This document shows, piece after piece, positions 31,847-41,300 of a stretch of DNA of 64,000 nucleotides. The first letter of the stretch is position 1; the number at the start of each line of letters is the position of its first letter. The notes below the pieces were generated by a model. The model saw nothing but the letters and a program-made list of their open reading frames with translations. It made no database searches and was not told the DNA's origin. The translations under genes and the position numbers were made by a program. The stretch comes from Antedon mediterranea (taxonomy: Eukaryota; Echinodermata; Crinoidea; Comatulida; Antedonidae): the NCBI RefSeq assembly GCF_964355755.1, contig NC_092670.1, positions 37,993,795 through 38,057,794 of the forward strand, given 5' to 3'.

Positions 31847-33379
31847 TTATATGCTAAAACTTTCGCTTGATTCTGAGCTATGTTCGCTTGATTCTGAGCT
31901 GGCATGTTCGCTTGATTCTGAGCTGGCAGGTTCGCTTGATTCTGAGCTGGCATGTTCGCTTGATTCTGAGCTGGTAACAGTGTCGGATAATCCTTCTGAG
32001 CTATGTTCGCTTGATTCTGAGCTGGCATGTTCGCTTGATTCTGAGCTGGCAGGTTCGCTTGATTCTGAGCTGGCATGTTCGCTTGATTCTGAGCTGGTAA
32101 CAGTTTCGGATAATCCTTCTGAGATATGTTCGCTTGATTCTGAGCTGGCATGTTCGCTTGATTCTGAGCTGGCATTTTCGCTTGATTCTGAGCTGGTAAC
32201 AGTGTCGGATAATCCTGAGCTATGTTCACTTGATTCTGAGCTGGCAGGTTCGCTTGATTCTGGGCTGGCATGTTCGCTTGATTCTGAGCTGGTAACAGTG
32301 GTGTCGGATAATCCTGAGCTATGTTCGCTTGATTCTGAGCTGGCATGTTCGCTTGATTCTGAGCTGCTGGTAACAGTGTCGGATAATCCTGAGCTATGTT
32401 CGCTTGATTCTGAGTTGACATGTTCGCTTGATTGTGAGCTGGCATGTTCGCTTGGTTCTGAGCTGGCATGTTCGCTTGATTCTGAGCTGGTAACAGTGTC
32501 GCTTAATTCTTCTGAGCTGGTAACTTCGCTTGATTCTGAGCTGGTAACAGTGTCGCTTAATTCTTCTGAGCTGGTATGTTCGCTTGATTCCGAGCTGCTG
32601 GAAGTTTCGCTTGTCTCTGAGCTAGATATTTCACTTGCATCCCAACTGAAACTTTTTTCAGAGTTGAAAGATAGAATTTTATTGAAATCACTTTCTAAGT
32701 CACTGCTGCTGATATCAGAGGAATCAATCCCGTTCCCTGCCAAAGATAAACATCTAGTTTTATTAACGATTCACGAGAAATAATACTAAATAAGAATAAA
32801 CATCTGCAGTTATGCTCTGTCTACACTATCAAACTAGTTTTGACCAAAAAAAAAAATGTGATGTGCCTAAATATGGTAGAGATATGGCCAAATATGGTAG
32901 TGACATCATGACATCATCATTTCCATAGGCACATCACATAAAGTTTGATAGTGTAGACAGAGCTTAAGCCGACTCTACTCTAACCCCGAAGCATTTGTTA
33001 TATATACTGTATGTTACTAATGAATTGACTATAAATTATTAATATAGTATTATATGGATTTTGTGCATACGTCGTTGCGGTAGCGTTCAAGTGGTTCTCA
33101 CAACAAGCTGGGCTATAAAATGACGTATTGTATTGTAAGCGAAAGCATTAACCAATCACACTCGGAAGATTAATTATCCAAAGTGTCGCTTGTCATTGGT
33201 CAATTCGCCTGCGTTGCGCTTACGTCATTGCGTGGCGTCCCAGTGGGAGGAATGACTTTTAGATAGTATACGTAGTTTTTTTAAACTGAATGTATTTGAT
33301 TGTTTTTAAACTTACCAAACGGAAAGCATTCGATGACTGCTGCAAACATTACGACAAACACAAGCGCAATTTTTGCCAT
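31847..33379 (-). CDS. Secreted Ser/Glu-rich repeat protein (SxE-rich, putative phosphoprotein)
   Basis: Two exons: 33379-33316 and 32736-31847, giving 317 residues. Exon 1 encodes a signal peptide (MAKIALVFVVMFAAVIEC, then FPF) and ends G|GTAAGT. Exon 2 follows the acceptor CTTTGGCAG and restores the frame as GNGIDSSDISSSDLESDF. After about 45 residues the protein is an array of eight-residue units SSESSEHA / SSESSEPA, grouped by GLSDTVTSSE spacers. It is very acidic, rich in Ser and Glu with occasional His, and has no Cys in the mature part. Almost every unit has two Ser-x-Glu sites, the consensus of the secretory-pathway kinase Fam20C. By composition it resembles acidic mineral-matrix phosphoproteins or phosphoserine-rich adhesive proteins. 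That role is inference; no orthologue is recognised. Repeat number is probably polymorphic. Confidence 0.75.
31860..32600. repeat. 24-bp coding tandem repeat in the SxE protein
   Basis: On the + strand the unit is TTCGCTTGATTCTGAGCTGG plus CATG-type ends, 24 bp long, with insertions (TAACAGTGTCGGATAATCCT) at higher-order intervals. All periods are multiples of three, so three different reading frames stay open. Only the minus-strand Ser/Glu frame is linked to a signal peptide. Confidence 0.88.
32814..32963. mobile_element. M1 MITE, complete, in the intron of the SxE gene
   Basis: GCTCTGTCTACACTATCAAA at the left and TTTGATAGTGTAGACAGAGC at the right. Two AAATATGGTAG units inside. Its left end is 78 bp from the exon 2 acceptor. 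Confidence 0.88.
33066..33258. mobile_element. M2 subtype A MITE, diverged
   Basis: ATACGTCGTTGCG..AGTGGTTCTCAC at the left, CGCTTGTCATTGGTCAATTC centrally, and CGTGGCGTCCCAGTGGGA at the right match the M2 plan with many changes. Confidence 0.6.
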
Positions 33380-34133
33380 CCTGTCAATAATAATTAATAC
33401 TGTTTGAACTTCAAATACTGTAAGCCTATAGGCCCTAAGGATGATAGATACGGCAATGCATATAGTAATAGGTAGAGGTTAAGCGCCAATTGTATAAGAC
33501 AAACTTCGTCGTTCGAAGAATGAAGGACGGGGAAAATGTGAAATCAAAGGGTTCTGAAATATATTATCAAATGACATAAAATCACTTTTAGTGGAAATGA
33601 TAAGTATTGGGCCGGCCTAATCATGAGAACTGCAGGAACCTATAGAGATATTGTTAACTAGAAAAGTCAGTGGGATATCGTAATAGGCATATTCATTGTG
33701 TTTCTTCAAATTCAATCTAAACAAGACTAATGATAAAGTACCATTCCTTGAATTTATTGAATTAAAGCATCGCTTTGCAATTGTGATATTTTATTTAATA
33801 TATTATGGAATTAATAATAATATAATATCCTGGATTTATATATCGCCTAATGTTGTGAAACCTCTAAGCGCTGAACATTATTACCCCAGTCATTTTTTGC
33901 ATCAAACACGTATGGAAACATACTCCCGTAATGCAGCTAGTAATCAGCGCAAAGTTGTGTCTTGATCTAACCGGGTTCCCATTTATAGGCCTACACCTGG
34001 GTACAGAGAGGCAAACGTAAGAAAAGTATCTTGGCTAATAAGGATACAAGCAATGAGACGAGAGGTGGATTCAGTAGTGGAATTCCCAACACACTGCGCC
34101 ACACGCCCTTAAATTAAATAGGGATAACATACC

Positions 34134-34290
34134 TGACAGTTGATATTCTTGTGATATGGTTGTATAGTGAAACACCTAACTCCTCCTGTGCCAATCATAA
34201 AATGAGTGTTCGCCTCAAGATGATCCTCGAGGCCATGCCGCAAAGGTGTGCCGACCACCCGGATGAACAGCCAACACCTAACGAAAATCG
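34134..34290 (-). other. Possible 5' UTR exon of the SxE gene
   Basis: On the minus strand a CpG-containing stretch ends CAACTGTCAG|GTATGT, a good donor. The SxE signal-peptide exon is preceded by ATTATTGACAG|G just before its ATG, a possible acceptor. Joining them gives a leader exon. No transcript evidence is available, and the left boundary is arbitrary. Confidence 0.3.
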
Positions 34291-34299
34291 GAAATATTA

Positions 34300-35150
34300 T
34301 TTAATCATTTGGAATTATAATAACTAATTAAAGATAACATTGATCTAAAAAGATTAACTTTCAAAGTAAACGCCATGCCTTTTTGACATTACAGTCGATG
34401 TCTCGACGATCAAGTACGGTGAGAGTTAGTAATTGTCAACGGTGGGTTAAAAAATATCCGCTCATGCATTAACTCCAAAAAACATATCATTTCAATCAAA
34501 TGCGCAAATAATATTTTTACGGTACATATTATATTGCCATCTGCTATCTGCCAATGATATCAAGGGCTAACTAATATACACGTCATAAATGATATGAATG
34601 AGTTTAAAGATGTTGTTCTATATCTCGGTAACAAGACAGGCAGTCTTTCATCAAATGAATATCTACATTCAATAGATTCATTAGGTTCATAACACACCTC
34701 TATCTTTAATCAATATAAACCAATCAAAAAGATCACAAGGTTTTACTTTTTGCACAAAATAAATTCTAAACAATACATTTTTACAAAATAAAAGGCTGTT
34801 CTGTCAGTAATAAAAACCATTTGAACCTACAATATAATATACTAACAGTACACAATACCATCATCAAAGGGTGATCATTTATTTATTTAATCTTTCTTTA
34901 TTCTGATATACACTTTCAATACAATGTACTGATTTCCAAAGTGGTTCAGTTCTTAACTACATAAATGTAAACAAAATACAGTATATAAATGGACAAAAGA
35001 AAATATACAATTAAACCTAAAATTATCAAAATTAAATTAACACAATTAAAGTAAGCACATTTAAAGGTAAAAACATAAATAATTGAGATTTTTAAACAAG
35101 AATAAAGAAATTTTAATCATTGAGCATTAATTAGATTTAGTTTTGAATTA
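34300..35150. other. AT-rich non-coding DNA
   Basis: Nothing recognised apart from proximity to the LINE relic that follows. Confidence 0.5.
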
Positions 35151-35153
35151 AAA

Positions 35154-35470
35154 TTAACGTTTTGAAATTTGTGATTTGGAAGTTGATACTGTCATATCAT
35201 AAAGATCATTTTTTATTTTGTTAGGTAGAAAGTTCCATAATTTTGTAGATCTGTAATTAAAAGTTCTTTTACCTTGAGTTTTATTCCACTTAGGTATTAT
35301 CAAAGTGTTGTTACTTTGACTTCGTGTACCTTTATTGTGACTCTCTTCTGTAAATATAAATTGAGTTGATAAATAGGTGCTGCATGTCCATTTAGGCACT
35401 TGAAAAGTAATATTAGAATATGTTCATTCCATGTGTCCTTTAGTGTACTCCAACCAAGTGAGTTTAGGAT
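35154..35470 (-). pseudogene. 3' end of a LINE reverse transcriptase (relic)
   Basis: The minus strand reads NYRSTKLWNFLPNKIKNDL, the typical C-terminal R-x-x-K/P-x-LWN-x-LP block of Jockey/CR1-like ORF2. Upstream, an in-frame tract with TRSQSNNTLIIPKWNKTQGK continues about 60 codons and then breaks. It belongs to the same broad class as the 44978-46471 copy, but the sequence differs. Confidence 0.6.
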
Positions 35471-35689
35471 ATTACTAACATGAGTTTTGATATCTACTGT
35501 ACTGATAATAGTATTCTACCTAATCTATTTAATAAAATTTGCTGTTTTTTTTAATATATTTTGTGATATAGCAATTATACATTTTTGACTGTGAAAAGCA
35601 AATATCAACAACAGCAACATCGACTTACTATGACGTCAGAAGTGCAGACGATATAATTGAACTATTAGCCAATCATATGTCGAAGGAAG

Positions 35690-36250
35690 AGACGCGCGGG
35701 AGATCATACCTAGCTTCTATCAGTAGCAGCCATGATGCAGCAGGCGACCGATCGTCCGCGAATACGTACGGACACACGGCATTTTATGCACCCCACCACT
35801 AGCGTCTCTATGTAGCAAGCCTACATCATTCCCACTCGTGTTTTTATGAGGCATTCATTCTAAATAATTATATCGAATTCTAGATAAGGTTTGGTTATAG
35901 ACTATAAGACTTTAAGCCTGGGCCTACTACGATAAGCCTAGCCTAGCCTAACTAGGCTAGGCCTAGGCCTAGGCTAGCCTATAGGCCACAGCATTTACAC
36001 TTGGATATTTTTTGTACCGCCGCCAGCGAGAATAGCATAGCGCGTACATGTGCGATCGTTAATTGACAGGTTGTACTACCCAATCAGGAGCGCTTCTACC
36101 CGGCCAAGCACAGTGCACGTGAACGTTTTGTACACGCAACTATTTAGCAAAACCGTTACAGCGTGCGTCAACCTCCTAGCCAGGCCCACAGTACCACTCT
36201 CTGTGTATTCTTTTAGGCCTATCTATGAGACTTTGTTGAACACATTTTTT
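35690..36250. promoter_or_regulatory. Orphan CpG-rich, AGGCCTA-rich island
   Basis: 35690-35800 is CpG-rich, 35930-35995 is almost pure AGGCCTAGGC-type sequence, and 36010-36130 is again CpG-rich. The four other such islands sit before identified genes. Here no gene is identified. The + frame 36050-36508 has no recognisable protein and a composition like the surrounding DNA. Confidence 0.35.
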
Positions 36251-36509
36251 ATCGAATTTGGACGTATAATTAGAAACAAATTAAACATATATTTACAATT
36301 AAAAACAATTTACCTTTATAATGTAGGCTTATATTTTGTAATTATAGTCTTTGTTTCACCTTATATTAACAACGGTAGGCCAAAGAGACCGACGTTCTTT
36401 TTAATTAATTTAGGATTTTACACTAGCCTAGGTAGGCCAGATCATAGAGGGAATTATTTCCTTACATCACAAATAAAAATAGCCAACCAAAAAGGAAAAG
36501 AAAGATAAG

Positions 36510-37560
36510 AGGTAGACAAGATTGTAAAGATATTATTAATATGTTTCAATTGTTAGAATATTCAATTTAGGAAATGATAAACTGACTGGTATTTTTCTTT
36601 TTTTTTCAGGTCTTCCGAGTTTTACTGGTTTATGATTCCATTCATATTTATTATTTAAAATACTGTACTTGCAAATAAAATGAGTTGGATAATTAAACCA
36701 CAAATCCTACAACTACAGTAGTACTAGTAGTTAATACAGTAATAAGAAAAATTAAACCAATACAAATATCAATTAATAAATTATAATTTATTCATTTGTT
36801 ACACATTTTCTAGCTTATAGTTCAGTACAACTTATTAAATGATTTATATTAAATATATTTGAATATATTTATTTGTATCTATAATTTATTTATGCTTAGG
36901 CCTGTACTATTATAATATAATTATAATAATATTTATTAAATATCAGAACCGTGGCTGTCGAACCATGTATATTGTAGATGTAGTCGATATCAGTGAAGCA
37001 ATCTGAAAAATGTAAAGAAAAAAAATGTTATTTACTGTATAATAAATGATTTAAAGCAAAAAATATAAATAGGCTAGGCTAGGCCTAGTTTTCAGATTTT
37101 ATTAATTAGGCAAGAAAATACAAATTTTTACTCTAGTCTAGAAATGATATATAAAATATATATATAATATGTACGAGTATAAGCCGGCTAGGAAATAGAA
37201 CAATTTGAATAGGCCTACTTAGGGTACCATATCTATTTGGTTTAGGCTATACTAGGCCTAACTCTAGGGAGCATTCATATTCCGCACGCCGTGAAAAGAA
37301 CGTTACCCGTGCCCGGCCGTGTGCGCCTCTCTAACACAAAGCGTTGCACAACCATTTTATTGCGTTGAGCCTGTTTTGCTGAATAAGGGCCTGGACGGGC
37401 GCACGTAATTAAGCTATTTGCATACTGTAAATTATCACGTTTTATATATCAACATGACCCTAGATAAATGATGCAGTTAGCTGACTATTCAAAAAAATAT
37501 GTTTATATTTAAATAAAAAAGATATAACGATAAATTTAACTTACTATGCGAAAATCTCGC
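36510..37560. other. AT-rich non-coding DNA upstream of PRDM9
   Basis: An acceptor-like tract TTCTTTTTTTTTCAG|GTCTTCCG near 36610 has no open frame behind it. A short CpG-rich patch lies at 37280-37410. No gene is recognised. Confidence 0.45.
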
Positions 37561-37659
37561 TTTCGGCGCTTCCCCTCACAACAAGCGAGGTTTCCCTAGA
37601 AATTATTTATAGTCAACTAGGTGTTCAAACTTATGAGGAATCCGAATTTTCTATCTAAA

Positions 37660-37812
37660 AACCGATCTGATTGGTCAATTTTCTGGAATCTAGGCGCTAC
37701 GAAATGCTATTTTTTGTATTCAATTAGCCAATCCGCGACTCTATAACACAGGCGCTCGAGCTACAATTTCTATGACGTCATATTTCCAGAAGTGGGCGGG
37801 GCTTAGTTCCAA
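37660..37812 (+). promoter_or_regulatory. Putative PRDM9 core promoter region
   Basis: Within 150 bp are two CCAAT boxes in opposite orientations (GATTGGTCAAT near 37670, TAGCCAATCC near 37726), a perfect CRE TGACGTCA at 37773-37780 and a GC box GGGCGGGGC at about 37794-37802. The first coding exon begins 410 bp later. Full CREs are bound by CREB/CREM factors; a germline role here is inference. Confidence 0.5.
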
Positions 37813-37844
37813 TGTTAAGGAAGAGCGGTAGCGTAAATGCTGTG

Positions 37845-38110
37845 AGGCCTAGCTAGGCTAGGGCCTAGGCCTTATAGGCCTAGCTAGGGGCCTAGGCCTA
37901 GCTAGGCGGCCTAGGCTATGCCTAGGCCTAGTTAGGCCTAGCTAGGCTACCTCCTAGACGTACTAGCCTAGGGCTAGGCTATGCCTATCTAGGCTAGTAG
38001 GCTACAGCTAGCTAGGCCTAGCCTAATTAATAGAATAGATTAGTAGGTAGGCCCTGGGATTGGCCTAGGGCCTAGCTAGTAGTAGAGGCCTAGTAGGCCT
38101 AGCTAGCATT
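37845..38110. promoter_or_regulatory. AGGCCTA-rich island before PRDM9
   Basis: About 265 bp consisting almost only of CTAGGCCTAG, TAGGCTA and GCCTAGCTAGG variants, between the CRE/GC-box region and the KRAB exon. Probably 5' UTR or a promoter-proximal intron. Confidence 0.5.
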
Positions 38111-38211
38111 ATTGTAGCAAGTCTTCAATATTTTTTTTTATTTTTCCTTCATCTCATAAATATAAAGTAAGCTACGGATTCTGTACAATAGCTGACTTCC
38201 TACAAAATAAT

Positions 38212-38332
38212 ATGATGGATGAAGACATACTAAAACAATATTTTACAATAAAGCAATTTGCAACCATGTCTGATTATGAAAAGAAGCGGCACCTGAATAT
38301 AAAACAAAACTATGAAAAGATGGTAGAAATAG
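38212..38332 (+). other. PRDM9 exon 1: KRAB-related domain
   Basis: Forty codons plus one base. DILKQYFTIKQFATMSDYEK then NVK/NIK-type KQNYEKM align with the KRAB box of vertebrate PRDM9 (YFTKEEWAEM..WEKTRYRNVKRNY). The ATG pair at 38212 fits; the frame stays open 5' for at least 17 codons, so a start further up cannot be excluded. Donor G|GTAAGA. Confidence 0.85.
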
Positions 38333-41300
38333 GTAAGAATGTATTATATTAAATAATATTTTTGTTTAGGCCTAGGCTTAATAAATATAAAGTTGTACTA
38401 CTACTAAGCCCCTAGTTTTTAAAATTAAAAACATAATAATTCTATATAATTCATCATTCAATATTATTAATAATTCATATTAATAAAAGCTCTGCTTAGC
38501 TTATCCATGGATGAATTATCTAAACAATTTCTCCATGGTTTTTCCTCTTATAATTGGACTCATATGCTTCTTATATTGTTATTGGTTCCTTGTTTTATTT
38601 TCTTTGTTTATAACTTTAAAAGTGGTGCAGCATTTTTCAGAAGTTTTTCCTTTGTTATATCTCCTCCATCAATTATTTAAACTTTCAATATTGTTTATAA
38701 TAATTAATAAGATATATTGTCCCCCTGAAAAAATAACTTTCCTAATGCTTTTGTTTAATATGTCATTTTAATGTCAGACAATAATTATTCAATTATTAGA
38801 AAAGAAATTATTTACCTGAAAAAACTGTCAGTTACTAAAGCAAAAAAATACTCAAATTGACAATGTTTTTTTTATATTAAATTTAACTGTAGTGTTTATA
38901 TTTTTTTTAAAGAAAACATACTTTTTTTTTCTACAGAAGTGATTAACTTTATTAAATCTGTAAAATGGCCTATTCAAAAAGTCTATTTTTATTATCTTTT
39001 TACATCTTTAAACGGATGTTTTTTTCACCGATTTGTATTGCCAACAAAACAAAATAAGCATATCATTACAAAAGGGGATTCGATTTAGTTAAAAGAAACT
39101 AATCAAAGCTTAACACCAACTTGCATAATAAATAGTATAATTAAGAAATATGCCATATGTTGAAATAATTAATTTAACATATTTAAAATGAAGAAAAAGA
39201 AGATAAAGGTGAATTTAATTGTATTAATAGTAGTAGAAAACCAACTTTGATCACCTTCAACTTAAAATGCCAATGTTCTCCAAGATGATATTCATTTACA
39301 GTATATATTTTATCTCTATTTTTTCATATACAGGACTAGAGGTTCCAATGCCAGTCTTTATGAGAGGACCATTTCACCCAAAGAAACGGAAAATTACAGA
39401 TAGCGATGATAGTGATGAAGAGTGGAGACCTGGAGTTGATACCATCACTGTGAAAAAAAAGAAATGTATGATATAAGCTTACTGTGCTTACAATCTGCTA
39501 CTAGCAAACTTGACATGGGTGAATCCAGCATTGCGTACTAAGAGGGGGTGCATGCAAGGCACAGCTTTAAGCCTGTTTCTCAGTCAACGTAACATTGAGC
39601 TGTGGCAAATACATTCTAAAAACAAAATCGACATGTATATAGTATAGTTATTACATTTACTGGTTTTAATCGTTCTAGCATATTTTAGGCGGGGTCAAAA
39701 ATCTGAATTTTAAGTAGTGAACTATTTAAAAAATGAAAAAAAAAGATTGGTGTATCACTAGTTTTGTATAAAACAAGTCTGCTTATGTAAGGTATATAAA
39801 AAGCATTTAAACTATTTAATTGTATTATTTTGTTTTTAGTATCGAGTAAATTTAGTGCTCCTTTCCGTACTTGTAGACAGACAAATGCCATTAAAAGTAA
39901 CAAGGTAAGTAACAGTTATTAAAAGTACATTTTGGTGCTGTATGATATGCTCTTCAATTTTCAAAATTCAAAAGGAAGATAGTGATTTTGTTTATTGTGG
40001 TAAAACTAGACAGTCAATTAATTATTTATTATTATCTTTAGAGGAGCCAACAGTGCACTGTATCAGAATGTCCATCCAGTTCAGAAAAATACGATGATAA
40101 GAAAGGTTTTGATAGCTATAAGGCCAACAGAAAGGTTATTAAAAAGAAAGGTGTGTGAAAACCTTACAATAGTTTCATTCATATCATTATAATGTTTGAG
40201 GATTATGCATGTAATATAGTTTTGCCACTTTTTGTGTTAGTTGTATCAACATGTTTTACAATTAAAAAGTGATTCAATTTTCAAATTATCTTAAAGTATG
40301 TACCTACTTTTTATTTAGGTTTGGAATCAAATCGATATCCAAAAAGAAATGAAAATAGTCTTATGGTCTGTTATAAAGAGTCAGAAATACCGGATGATGA
40401 CAATTTTATTTGTAAGTAACAATAGTATGATGTCTTGTACTGTAACAGTAGTTTCCAGAAGATCATTATAGGATCACTTAATGTTTTATTTATTCAAAAC
40501 TATTAAATAGCCTTAGTTTACCGGTATTTGATTAAAGATGTATTGTCCTCCAAAAACATGAAAAATGACGATTGATAAAAAAAAGACATTGAATAGGTTA
40601 TATTTGCAGTTTTAATAAAGTTAATCACTTCTGTAGAAAAAAAAATGTTTTTTAAGAGACAAAATAAACAGTTAAATTCAACCAAACCCCATTGACTTCC
40701 TTCCAGTCAATTTGACTATTTTTTGCTTTACATACAGGGTTTTTTCAGATAATGTGTTTGAATAACTATTATGTGACATTAAAATGGCATTTTCGACTAA
40801 AACATAACAAAAAAATTTTTTATTTTTATGTTGTCATATTAAGATTGTGAAGATTGTGATGAACTAAATGAGGGCCAGTGTCCAACACATTCTCTTGTGA
40901 TAGTGAATGACAAGCCCACACCAGATACATGTAAAGACCGTGCCCACTTGAGTCTCCCTGATGGCCTTCAGATTGCACCATCAAAAATGAAAAAGGCAGG
41001 TCTTGGTGTTTGGACAAAGACAAAATTTCCAAAAGGTTAGTAACATATTCCAATATAAATAAAAGAATTATTTTCTGTACCAACAAGCAAACTAATTTTT
41101 CAATTTAAATTATAGCATTTAAAACAAAAACTCATTGACTTTCAGAATGGGATTTTTCTTTTATTAGGTAAATTTTTTTTTCTCTATAATTTGGTTAAAG
41201 TGAATAAATATCATGGTGGTAACAAAACAGCACCAAAATTACATCTTTTTATTAAATAATACAGGTGACTTTCCTTTATTTAGGTGTACAATTTGGACCA

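Noticed and set aside
31851-32783. 310-codon + strand frame of LDSELACS repeats as a gene
   Set aside because: No signal peptide, splice site or non-repetitive domain. It mirrors the SxE repeat. The minus-strand frame is spliced to a clear signal-peptide exon.
36050-36508. 152-codon + strand frame downstream of the CpG island
   Set aside because: No recognisable domain, includes AGGCCTA low complexity, and has no convincing splice or translation context.
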